22,961 bases of DNA from assembly GCA_046496815.1 (NCBI GenBank), contig JAWOGN010000229.1, positions 1-22,961 of the forward strand. The letters run 5' to 3'. Position 1 is the stretch's first letter. The number at the start of each line of letters is the position of its first letter. The position numbers and the translations under genes were made by a program. The stretch comes from JAWOGN01 sp046496815 (GTDB lineage: Bacteria > Desulfobacterota > DSM-4660 > Desulfatiglandales > Desulfatiglandaceae). Positions 16,107-22,874 of the stretch are shown here, piece after piece. Below the pieces are notes generated by a model. It was given only the letters and a program-made list of their open reading frames with translations, made no database searches and had not been told where the DNA came from.

Positions 16107-17339
16107 TCACGCAATGCCGGAAAAACCGGTGAACTGGTCTTTACCGGGATCCATGCTCAGGCCGTATTGGTCTTTACCGTTGAACTTGAACGCAATGTGT
16201 GAAGGATCGATGGTACCGTCGGCGGCCGGGTTCTGTTGAACTTTGAAATAAATGGTCGCCATGAGCGTTTTCGAATCGTATGTCACGGCGTCTGGTATGG
16301 GCGCAAGCGATACTTCAGTATCCAAAATGGTCATACCAAAATTGTATGCCTGTCCCGGCCCCCCACCGGTCGTCCGGCTGATTGACCAATTGAACGGGTT
16401 CTCAACGGACGTCCGGTCCATTTCCTTGTTAAACTGAAACTTCATGGTAAAGGTTTTGGTGGTGTCGGCGGTTTTCAAGTAAGCATCCAAGGCGGAAACA
16501 GGGGTCTTTGCCGAGAGGCGATATTTGAAGGTGCTGCTGAAATAGGCGAACATCAATTTGGGTGGGTCCACTTTATACATATAACGACTCAATGTATCTG
16601 CCAAATCGGGCGCTTCCTGTTTAAGGGACGCTACGATCTCCTCAGCCTCCTCCATTTGGCCGAGATCGGCATACGCATATCCAATTTCAGCATAGGCGTC
16701 AAAAAGATCGTTTTTAAGTGTTAGTGCCTTTTCAAACTGGCGAATCGCCTCTTCGTGGCGCCCTCTTTTACTTAAAACAAGACCCAACCCATAGTAACCG
16801 TTCGGCTTTTCCGATTCAAGACTTCGTACCCTGTTGAACTGACTCTCCGCCTTATCGAACTCACCGGCATTCAAGTATGCTTGCCCCAAAGAAAAATAAT
16901 TGTTCGCACTCGGATTGATTCTCACCGCTTCTTGGTACCGACTCGCCGCTTCTTGGTAACGTTCGTGGGAGAAATAAAGATTTCCCAGGTTGACATAAGC
17001 ATCCTCTCGTTCCGGGTGCAGTCTGATGGCCGTTTGATAGGCTTTGATGGCATTTTCCGAATCATTCATTCTAAGGTATGCATTTGCCATATAATGAGAC
17101 GCATCAGCCGAATAGGATGATAAGGGTGAAAGACCGATTGACCTACGAAACTCCTTGATTGCGGTTTCGTAGTCTTGTTTCATATAATAATTGATTCCCC
17201 TTGATAGGGCACTGTTCGCCAGGGATTCCAATTGGGAAGATTGTTCAGCGGCTGAAAGGAATATGTTTGTTTCGGTAGTGATACCCAATGTGTTCATGCG
17301 ATTCAACTTCGCCCAAAGAGATTGCTTTGATACCGTCAA
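16107..17339 (-). CDS. TPR-repeat protein with C-terminal Ig-like beta domain, function unknown
   Basis: 410 aa from TTG 17339; the frame is closed by a stop three codons further up, and the next start is ATG 17297. Neither has a convincing ribosome binding site. About six tandem TPR units fill residues 43-250, for example AIKEFRRSIGLSP, AIKAYQTAIRLHP, AASRYQEAVRINP and AIRQFEKALTLK. Residues about 258-410 are beta-rich with no TPR. The segment FTMKFQFNKEMDRTSV resembles SbsA-type Ig-like domains ('large deviation' or Big_5 motif), where a 'sign of the extremum' is followed by a paired strand. No signal peptide or lipobox is visible, which is odd for an Ig-like domain. A scaffold for a secreted or surface system is possible, but no neighbour supports it. 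Transcribed divergently from the iron-sulfur protein gene. Confidence 0.85.
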   Translation of the reverse strand: MTVSKQSLWAKLNRMNTLGITTETNIFLSAAEQSSQLESLANSALSRGINYYMKQDYETAIKEFRRSIGLSPLSSYSADASHYMANAYLRMNDSENAIKAYQTAIRLHPEREDAYVNLGNLYFSHERYQEAASRYQEAVRINPSANNYFSLGQAYLNAGEFDKAESQFNRVRSLESEKPNGYYGLGLVLSKRGRHEEAIRQFEKALTLKNDLFDAYAEIGYAYADLGQMEEAEEIVASLKQEAPDLADTLSRYMYKVDPPKLMFAYFSSTFKYRLSAKTPVSALDAYLKTADTTKTFTMKFQFNKEMDRTSVENPFNWSISRTTGGGPGQAYNFGMTILDTEVSLAPIPDAVTYDSKTLMATIYFKVQQNPAADGTIDPSHIAFKFNGKDQYGLSMDPGKDQFTGFSGIA

Positions 17340-17398
17340 TATCGGTTATTTGCTGACTTTTCTTTAGCTTCTTTCTGTGCCCTGCTCGAAGGAGCGCA

Positions 17399-17412
17399 TT
17401 CTTGTGCAAGAA
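17399..17412. repeat. Inverted repeat in the divergent intergenic region
   Basis: TTCTTG-TG-CAAGAA, about 60 bp upstream of the TPR gene start. The symmetry and size suit a dimeric repressor operator; the partner is unknown. Confidence 0.4.
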
Positions 17413-17434
17413 CACACGTTACACTGAATCCATT

Positions 17435-17457
17435 CTCATTCAGCAACCGGGAATGAG
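17435..17457. repeat. 7-bp inverted repeat, divergent intergenic region
   Basis: CTCATTC and GAATGAG with a 9-nt spacer, 23 bp from the repeat at 17399-17412. It could be an operator or an RNA hairpin in either leader. Confidence 0.4.
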
Positions 17458-17580
17458 GCAAATAACCCGCGCGAGAGGATAGTGGAAACAGCAACCGCCA
17501 AGTAAGTCCGGGGCTGAGGGATGATCACCGGCAGATAGCGCAGGAGAAATTTACCGCCTGATGGGGAAACGACAACAAAT

Positions 17581-17627
17581 ACGCTTGAAGTTGAAGCGCA
17601 AATTCGATACGGTTTCACTGCGTTTTT
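17581..17627 (+). promoter_or_regulatory. Attenuator-like alternative hairpins upstream of the iron-sulfur protein gene
   Basis: AAGCGCA (17593-17599) can pair with TGCGTTT (17618-17624, one G-U pair), giving a terminator-like hairpin with a T run to 17627. The same 5' arm can instead pair with the preceding CGCTT (17581-17585), CGCTT/AAGCG with a 7-nt loop. The two folds exclude each other. It lies 170-220 nt before the start codon. A further hairpin, GCCGAT-ACCG-ATCGGC, is at 17729-17744. Confidence 0.35.
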
Positions 17628-17798
17628 TGTTGAATCGGCTTTTGAGAGAGATGGCATTGATTCTTCTCAAGCCGGGAATCACCCGACACCTTGTCTTTAA
17701 TGTCTTTTGCTGAAAGCTGATCACGCGAGCCGATACCGATCGGCTTACCGATGCGTGCCGGATAGACACGATACCCCTTTCCTAAAAGAGAGAGCGTC

Positions 17799-18875
17799 AT
17801 GAAAAATGTATACGAAAGACTGCGGGATCGCCTGGATGATTTGGCGACCGGCTTCCCGGCCACGAAGAGCCGGGTGGAAATCAGGATTCTCAAAAGGCTT
17901 TTCACCGAAGCGGAGGCTGAGTTTTTCATTCGACTCCCACCCCTTTTGAAGACTCCGGAGGATATCGCCAAGATGCTCGCACATGATCCCGGCGAGATGT
18001 CGGAGCTCATGGAGGGTATGGCAAAAAAAGGGTTACTTTTCAGGCAGAGGAAGGACGGTGAGGTGCGATATGCCCCGGTTCCCTATGTGGTGGGCATTTT
18101 CGAGTTCCAGGTCGGCCGGATGGATGGAGACATGGCATCGGATATGGAGGAGTACTTTGAAACGGCCCTTGGCCCGACGCTACAATCGTTCAAAACCCCT
18201 GTGATGAGAACGGTCCCCATTAATCGCGATTTGGCTACCAAATGGCCCGTTGCCCCTTACGAGGACATCTTGAATGTTTTGGATAAACAGGAGGTTATTG
18301 CAATCGCCCCGTGCATCTGCCGTACCGTCGCCCGACTGAACGACAGGGGATGCGACAAACCGCTGGAAACATGCTTCATGTTTGGTTCTCACGCGCATTT
18401 CTACGTGGAAAACGGCATGGGTCGCTACATCAACAAAGAGGAAGCAAGAGACATTGTGAAACGCAATGAGGAAGTGGGTTTGGTGATGCAGCCTTTCAAC
18501 TCCCAAAGGTTCGGTGGTATGTGCAGTTGCTGCGGGGACTGTTGTGGAATGCTCCGGTCCCTGAAAAAACAGCCGGTGCCGGCTGCGGCGGTACAAAGCA
18601 ATTACTTTGCTGAGGTGGATTCCGAAAAATGTACGGGATGTGAAACCTGCCTGGACCGTTGTCAGATGGAGGCCATAAAAATGGTGGATGAGATAGCGAC
18701 AATTGATCGAGACAGATGTATCGGGTGTGGTCTGTGTGTCACCACCTGTTCCAGCGAGGCATTGCGCTTAACCCGGAAATCCGAGGACGACCTGTATGCC
18801 CCTCCCGAAACCGGGGCCGAGACCTACATGCAAATTGCAATTGAAAGAGGCAGGAATCTCATGCCGAAACCCTGA
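17799..18875 (+). CDS. Multi-cluster iron-sulfur protein with N-terminal helical/winged-helix-like region, function unknown
   Basis: 358 aa, cytoplasmic, no signal peptide. Residues about 25-95 are helical and end in a wing-like strand (ILKRLFTEAEAEFFIRLP, TPEDIAKMLAHDP, LMEGMAKKGLLFRQ), resembling a winged helix. The middle has two cysteine clusters: C172 and C174 in APCICRTV with C185 and C192, and C242, C244, C245, C248, C249 in MCSCCGDCCG. The C-terminus is a 2[4Fe-4S] ferredoxin: C278-x2-C281-x2-C284-x3-C288 and C307-x2-C310-x2-C313-x3-C317. Similar proteins occur in sulfate reducers and other anaerobes, with no established function as far as I know. Electron transfer to an unknown partner is likely; DNA binding is speculative. 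The ribosome binding site is purine-rich (AGAGAGAG). It is monocistronic by spacing. Confidence 0.9.
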   Translation: MKNVYERLRDRLDDLATGFPATKSRVEIRILKRLFTEAEAEFFIRLPPLLKTPEDIAKMLAHDPGEMSELMEGMAKKGLLFRQRKDGEVRYAPVPYVVGIFEFQVGRMDGDMASDMEEYFETALGPTLQSFKTPVMRTVPINRDLATKWPVAPYEDILNVLDKQEVIAIAPCICRTVARLNDRGCDKPLETCFMFGSHAHFYVENGMGRYINKEEARDIVKRNEEVGLVMQPFNSQRFGGMCSCCGDCCGMLRSLKKQPVPAAAVQSNYFAEVDSEKCTGCETCLDRCQMEAIKMVDEIATIDRDRCIGCGLCVTTCSSEALRLTRKSEDDLYAPPETGAETYMQIAIERGRNLMPKP

Positions 18876-19393
18876 AAACACGCCTGCGTCACTCTGTCTC
18901 CATAAGCCGAAAATTCTCGTCGTTTTTTTTCTTTTAAACGCACCGTCCGAACGTGACCGAAACCAAAGAATATCCGATTCCCACTTCATCAGTAACACCC
19001 TGAATACCCATTTCAACAGTCCTTCGATTCGCCTGTGGCTGAATTGGCCGGTAACCTGCCGGTATACTGCTGGGTAAGCTTTTACCGAAATAAGGAATCT
19101 GATTCCCCAGTCTGCGGTGTCAAATCACCAAATTCATTGATGTCGGCGCCTTGAATCAAGGCTAACCTATTCAATTCGATGGAAATATATAAAAAGTCCT
19201 ATTGTGCATGAATTTTGCAGAAACTTGCATCAGCTGATTCTGTCGGGGCACTGGGATCTTGCTTTTGTGACGAATCTGTTGAATTTCAGCAACGACGAAG
19301 TCGAGACCGGTTCATCTTTTCCGGGGTCCAGGCCTGCGCTGTTCTTCATAGACCCCCCTTCAGCCGACGCTCGAAATCGGGAATGCTTAACGC
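18876..19393. other. 518-nt intergenic region with several short inverted repeats
   Basis: No convincing gene. A run of eight T at about 18927-18935 after a poor hairpin may end the iron-sulfur gene transcript. Three small palindromes are clustered: GGTAA-GCTT-TTACC (19073-19086), GGAATC-T-GATTCC (19094-19106) and GCCTTG-AAT-CAAGGC (19148-19162). A GG-N10-GC sigma-54-like pair lies at 19046-19059, only moderately close to consensus. A small RNA here is possible but unproven. Confidence 0.45.
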
Positions 19394-19690
19394 ATGGATG
19401 AGACGGAATATAGAAAGAAGTATATATATCTATCGGTTCTGAAAAGTGTTCAGGATTATCTGAAGGAAGAAAACCCGCCTTTGACGGCTTTACATCCAAT
19501 CAGCATTCCAGAGGATTTACTTTACCAGGTGCTAAGGTTTCAGGGACCCGAAAAAGCCGATAAGCTAATTCACTACATTTTCAAGCTGGGTCTTACGCTT
19601 TGGAGTGAGCAGTTATATGTTGATGTATTTGGGTCCTTGGAAAGCCTGGAGGATTTCATCGAGTTGGTGAAGGAGAAAAACAAGGAATAG
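19394..19690 (+). CDS. Small hypothetical protein, 98 aa
   Basis: Not recognised. The product is acidic-basic mixed and predicted mostly helical: a charged N-terminus (MDETEYRKKYIYLSVLKSV), a proline-rich linker (ENPPLTALHPISIPEDL), then amphipathic helices (DKLIHYIFKLGLTLWSEQLY, SLEDFIELVKEKNKE). The composition and lack of rare-residue runs look like a true protein rather than a chance frame. No cysteine, signal peptide or membrane helix. The ATG follows an in-frame stop two codons upstream, so the start is fixed, but the ribosome binding site is poor. It faces ino1 head-on with a 69-nt gap. Confidence 0.6.
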   Translation: MDETEYRKKYIYLSVLKSVQDYLKEENPPLTALHPISIPEDLLYQVLRFQGPEKADKLIHYIFKLGLTLWSEQLYVDVFGSLESLEDFIELVKEKNKE

Positions 19691-19745
19691 ACACACGCCG
19701 TTTTCCCCATCTTGCGCTTCCGGAGATTTGCCATTCAACCGCTTT

Positions 19746-19758
19746 CCGCCTCAGGCGG
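19746..19758. terminator. Short hairpin between convergent genes
   Basis: CCGCC-TCA-GGCGG ends directly at the ino1 stop codon, in the gap between the 98-aa gene and ino1. No T run follows on either strand, so a terminator role is uncertain. Confidence 0.3.
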
Positions 19759-19759
19759 A

Positions 19760-20866
19760 TCAGGACTCCCGCGTCCCGGCAATGAATTCCTCGGTCATTC
19801 GATATGCTTCGGCGTCGGTGAATTGCTTCGGGGGATGTTTCATGAAGTACGCTGAAGGGGAATAAAGAATCCCGCTCTTGCCGCGATCCAGGGCCAGTTT
19901 GCAGCATCTGATGGCGTCAATGACCACGCCGCCCGAGTTGGGAGAATCTTCGACCGACAGCCGCAATTCAAGATCCATTGGAATGTCGCCAAAGAGCTTG
20001 CCTTCCATTCTGATGAAGCACACCTTGTTATCCTTCTGCCAGGCCACCCAATCACTCGGCCCGATGTGGATATCGGCATCGCCTAACCGGTGGTCCCCCA
20101 GCTGAGACTGTACCGATTCCGTTTTGGACTCGCGCTTTGAAATGAGACGGTTTCGATCCAGCATATTCAGGAAATCCGTGTTACCGCCTGTATTCAGCTG
20201 ATACGTCCGCTCCAGTTTCACGCCCCGGTTCATGAAAAGATTGGTCAACACCCTGTGTACGATGGTGGCACCCAGCTGCGATTTGATGTCGTCCCCGATG
20301 ATGGGTAAGTTCTTCTCCTCAAATCGTTTTCCCCAGTCACCATTACTGGCAATAAAAACGGGCATGTTGTTGATGAAACCAACGCCGGCCTTTAAAGCGC
20401 ATTCCGCATAAAATCTGGCAGCCTTCTCCGATCCCACTGGAAGGTAATTCAGCAGCATGTGTGCACCTGATTCCTGAATTGTCGCCACAACAACTTCCTC
20501 ATCCGGTTCTTCCTCATCTGAGACAAGAAAAGTGCGCGTTTCATCGTAGTCTTTCATATGACTTGCAACGCCATCCATAACACGGCCCATTCTCACGGTT
20601 ACGCCCTTTTGTGGAATGTCGGGATAAATGGTTTTGGTGCAGTTTGGAGGCGCAAATATGGCCTGTGAGATGTCTTTTTTCACCTTTCTTTTGTCAATAT
20701 CGAAGGCCGCCACCACATCAATATCCCCCGGTTTATAGCCTCCAAGATCCCAATGCATAAAACCGATTGCATCATCCTTACGCTTGTGCTTGTAATACTC
20801 AATTCCCTGAACAAGGGCACTTGCGCAGTTTCCGACCCCGACGATCGCGATTTTGATTTTCTCCAT
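19760..20866 (-). CDS. ino1: Inositol-3-phosphate synthase, archaeal/actinobacterial type
   Basis: 368 aa. Converts glucose 6-phosphate to 1L-myo-inositol 3-phosphate with NAD+ as internal redox cofactor; the first step to inositol lipids, di-myo-inositol phosphate or inositol thiols. Visible: the NAD-binding IAIVGVGNCASALVQG at the N-terminus, DIDVVAAFDIDKRKVKKD, NYLPVGSEKAARFYAE, GDDIKSQLGATIVHRVL and TYQLNTGGNTDFLNM, with the conserved lysines of the active site, and SVEDSPNSGGVVIDAIRCCK near the C-terminus. Length matches the short bacterial/archaeal form (about 360-390 aa), not the 530-aa eukaryotic one. The ribosome binding site is an iterated GGAGGAGG. A good promoter lies 90-118 nt upstream. 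No inositol phosphatase or phosphotransferase gene is visible nearby. Confidence 0.93.
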   Translation of the reverse strand: MEKIKIAIVGVGNCASALVQGIEYYKHKRKDDAIGFMHWDLGGYKPGDIDVVAAFDIDKRKVKKDISQAIFAPPNCTKTIYPDIPQKGVTVRMGRVMDGVASHMKDYDETRTFLVSDEEEPDEEVVVATIQESGAHMLLNYLPVGSEKAARFYAECALKAGVGFINNMPVFIASNGDWGKRFEEKNLPIIGDDIKSQLGATIVHRVLTNLFMNRGVKLERTYQLNTGGNTDFLNMLDRNRLISKRESKTESVQSQLGDHRLGDADIHIGPSDWVAWQKDNKVCFIRMEGKLFGDIPMDLELRLSVEDSPNSGGVVIDAIRCCKLALDRGKSGILYSPSAYFMKHPPKQFTDAEAYRMTEEFIAGTRES

Positions 20867-20955
20867 GAAACGCCTCCTCCTCCTCTCGGTTCAGCCGCAT
20901 CTACACTCGGAATATGGTAAGGAGTCCGATCACAAAAAGCCGCGCAAAACAATTA

Positions 20956-20984
20956 TTTATAACTCTCCGGGGTTTTTGTTTCAA
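20956..20984 (-). promoter_or_regulatory. Sigma-70 promoter of ino1
   Basis: On the minus strand TTGAAA (20984-20979), 17 nt, TATAAA (20961-20956); each box is 5 of 6 to consensus with optimal spacing. It predicts a leader of about 80 nt and makes ino1 independent of the upstream DUF4174 gene. Confidence 0.7.
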
Positions 20985-21028
20985 GTTTTTCTCGCATATT
21001 TTCTGTAATAAATGAAGAGAAAGGTAAA

Positions 21029-21511
21029 TCATTTCTTTCCTTCGGATTTGCGGTTTTCACTTTTTTGACGCATTTCTTCCCGGCGCATGGGCATCGCATC
21101 GATCAGGGAAAAAATGTCTTCCAGCCGCGTTTGAGACTGACGTTTCAGCTTTATGCCACCGTCCTTCCCGATGAGGATGACACGGAATTCGCCCTGGGAT
21201 ACGCTGAATTCTTCGCGAAGCGATCGGGCTGTTTGAGGATCGAGAGAATCGTTATTCATGGTGGACCGATCGGATTCAAAGATTTCGAAAACCACCAAAT
21301 CCCGATCCTTCACTCCCGCATTCCGCACCTGAAGCGATTTATGCAATTGATCAAACGATGGGTGCGTCGGACTGGGAGCAAATAAAAGAAGCAGACGGTT
21401 TTTCCATTGAAATTGTGATAAATTTAAAGATGTCGCATCTGAATTTCGGCTGCTTCCAATTGTCAATACCGCCACCATCACCATCATTGCCGACAAGATT
21501 GCTTTGAACAT
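21029..21511 (-). CDS. Exported DUF4174-like protein (thioredoxin-fold without CxxC)
   Basis: 160 aa. The N-terminus MFKAILSAMMVMVAVLTIG is a Sec-type signal peptide with cleavage probable around residue 25, so the mature protein is periplasmic or surface-exposed. The body reads as DUF4174: QFQWKNRLLLLFAPS at the front, VVFEIFES in the middle, LREEFSVSQGEFRVILIGKD and then IKLKRQ, ending with a basic tail. The order strand-helix-strand, then VILIGKDGGIKLKR, resembles thioredoxin folds, but there is no cysteine at all, so no redox activity of the usual kind. Function of the family is unknown to me. AAAGGA is about 8 nt before ATG 21511. The 87-bp stretch between this gene and the mobile element holds no clear promoter. 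Confidence 0.75.
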   Translation of the reverse strand: MFKAILSAMMVMVAVLTIGSSRNSDATSLNLSQFQWKNRLLLLFAPSPTHPSFDQLHKSLQVRNAGVKDRDLVVFEIFESDRSTMNNDSLDPQTARSLREEFSVSQGEFRVILIGKDGGIKLKRQSQTRLEDIFSLIDAMPMRREEMRQKSENRKSEGKK

Positions 21512-21597
21512 GGTAATCGTCCTTTCGGAATCGATTCAATGAGAAACCGGCAAATTTCTGAATGTAACGTGTTCTCTCCCGCTTTCATGTAGAAATA

Positions 21598-21624
21598 GGG
21601 GACGCACCTCAAAATATGAATTCA
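21598..21624 (+). repeat. Left terminal inverted repeat
   Basis: Starts GGGGACGCACCTCAAAATAT and continues to a TGAATTCA palindrome. It is the partner of the repeat at 22662-22688. Confidence 0.8.
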
Positions 21625-21628
21625 GACT

Positions 21629-22630
21629 TTATTCAATCACATACGAGTTGCTTTCAACGATTGCTCTTCCCCTTCTCACTGCATAAACAATAGCCGATTG
21701 CGTCCGGTTTAATATTAGGGCCAGCTGGCTTTGTGCCAATCCCAGTTTCTCCGTAGCCCAGTAACACAAAATGCTTCTTGCCTTTGTCCTTTTGGCATCC
21801 CTTCTCCCGTCCTTAATCTGTTCAGGCGTTACATCAGTTATCTCCGCCACCCGTTTGATCAATTTTTCCAGATTGTAGCCTTTAGCTTTAAGTTGATACC
21901 TTTCCTTGAACCCCTCTTCAGCCTTTGCCAGGACTTCCTTTACAAATTGTCCGTCTCCCAGTATCCGCTCGTCGCCTTTTTGATAGTCCCCCGTATCTCT
22001 CAATAATTTTACCCGTGTCCATCCGCCATGACTTCGCAATAATCCCCCGCCGGTAAGATCAGGGCGGCGTCCCTGTTCAATTCCCACTCGAACAAAACGG
22101 CTATACTCGATCCTTGCCCCGGCTTCTTTATTTCCAAAGAATCCAAGCACATAATCTGTATCCTGCCAGTCAACTTTCCGCCGCCCCATAATAGCAGCGT
22201 GACCGCAATAAGCGTACCAACTCAAATTTTTATATTCACTCACAAGACCAGCTCTTATGGGATTAAGGTGGATATAACGGACAAGCTCCAACAGGTAGGA
22301 GTCTTCCTGGCACAGGATAGATCTGAAGCGATTCTGGAAGAGATGCCCATACCGGTTATGTCGCCGGTTAAAATTGACTGCATAACCGGTAAGCAGTCTT
22401 TTCATCAGAATGGAGATGGGGGTGTTTCCCGTTCTCAACAGAAGGTGAAAGTGATTGGGTATCAAGGCCCATGCATAGCATAACGTCCTGGTTTCGATCA
22501 GCAGATCGCCAAGCCTATCCATAAAACCTTTATAATCCTTTTGATCGCTGAATATCTCCTTGCGATCAATGCCCCTGACCATGACATGGTGCAAAGCGCC
22601 TGGGGCGTCTATGCGTGATTTCCTTGGCAT
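21629..22630 (-). CDS. REP-associated tyrosine transposase-like (Y1_Tnp) with DnaA-IV-like C-terminal HTH
   Basis: 333 aa single-strand DNA transposase. The N-terminal Y1/HUH domain (1-130) starts PRKSRIDAPGALHHVMVRG and has the HUH motif H60-F-H62 in IPNHFHLLLRT. The likely catalytic Tyr83 lies in TGYAVNFNRRH, followed by GHLFQNRFRS and LVRYIHLNPIRAGLV. Residues about 250-325 resemble the DnaA domain IV helix-turn-helix (VAEITDVTPEQIKDGRRDAK, ARSILCYWATEKLGLAQSQL), a known fusion in this family. All key residues are present and the frame is intact, so it may be active. No ribosome binding site is visible ahead of ATG 22630. The flanking inverted repeats are its probable substrates. Confidence 0.93.
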   Translation of the reverse strand: MPRKSRIDAPGALHHVMVRGIDRKEIFSDQKDYKGFMDRLGDLLIETRTLCYAWALIPNHFHLLLRTGNTPISILMKRLLTGYAVNFNRRHNRYGHLFQNRFRSILCQEDSYLLELVRYIHLNPIRAGLVSEYKNLSWYAYCGHAAIMGRRKVDWQDTDYVLGFFGNKEAGARIEYSRFVRVGIEQGRRPDLTGGGLLRSHGGWTRVKLLRDTGDYQKGDERILGDGQFVKEVLAKAEEGFKERYQLKAKGYNLEKLIKRVAEITDVTPEQIKDGRRDAKRTKARSILCYWATEKLGLAQSQLALILNRTQSAIVYAVRRGRAIVESNSYVIE

Positions 22631-22661
22631 GAGTGTCGATTAACATTCTATCTTAAACATG

Positions 22662-22688
22662 TCAATTGATATTTTGAGGTACGTCCCC
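22662..22688 (-). repeat. Right terminal inverted repeat
   Basis: Read on the minus strand it starts GGGGACGTACCTCAAAATAT and ends in TCAATTGA. The two changes in that palindrome relative to the left end compensate each other. Confidence 0.8.
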
Positions 22689-22709
22689 ACGTCCCCCTAG
22701 GTAATACAA

Positions 22710-22732
22710 CAAAAATCTCAATTGAATTTTTG
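22710..22732. repeat. AT-rich inverted repeat
   Basis: CAAAAAT and ATTTTTG around a 9-nt loop, between the mobile element and the Fur-family gene. On the + strand its T run resembles a weak terminator; it may also be old element DNA. Confidence 0.35.
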
Positions 22733-22811
22733 GAGGCAAGTCCGGCCGTCGAAATTAAAATGGGTCAAATCAACGAATGAAATTATCGTACGTGAATGAT
22801 TGAAATAGGGA

Positions 22812-22840
22812 TTGACAGAAAAAACAATTAATGTTATTTA
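22812..22840 (+). promoter_or_regulatory. Sigma-70 promoter of the Fur-family gene
   Basis: TTGACA (22812-22817, perfect -35), 17 nt, TATTTA (22835-22840). The predicted start falls near 22847, at the beginning of the operator-like palindrome. Confidence 0.75.
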
Positions 22841-22847
22841 AAAAGAA

Positions 22848-22863
22848 TTATTATTTATAATAA
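22848..22863. promoter_or_regulatory. Operator-like palindrome, Fur/PerR-type
   Basis: TTATTAT-TT-ATAATAA, a perfect 7-2-7 inverted repeat between the -10 box and the ribosome binding site. Fur and PerR boxes are 7-1-7 repeats of similar AT-rich sequence, so self-repression by the encoded protein is likely. Confidence 0.55.
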
Positions 22864-22874
22864 AGAGGCTTCAG

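Larger units (their letters stand above)
21598..22688. mobile_element. RAYT/IS200-like element with 27-bp terminal inverted repeats
   Basis: The 1091-bp unit is bounded by inverted repeats at 21598-21624 and 22662-22688 that match at 24 of 27 positions and begin GGGGACG. One gene, the Y1 transposase, fills it, with only 4 nt between the left repeat and its stop codon. Outside the right repeat the GGGGACGT end is repeated once in tandem (about 22689-22697). No target-site duplication was recognised, as expected for HUH enzymes. Confidence 0.8.

Noticed and set aside
15737..16132. A 131-codon + strand frame across the lepA/TPR gap
   Set aside because: It overlaps the lepA start, crosses a terminator and promoter on the other strand, and its product has low-complexity, non-family composition.
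17484..17565. Stretch with TCCGGGGCTGA and GATGATC reminiscent of cobalamin riboswitch pieces
   Set aside because: The order of elements does not fit and the conserved B12 box is not present; a covariance search would settle it.
19204..19401. 65-codon frame upstream of the small protein gene
   Set aside because: GTG start without ribosome binding site, overlapping the next gene, composition unlike a protein.
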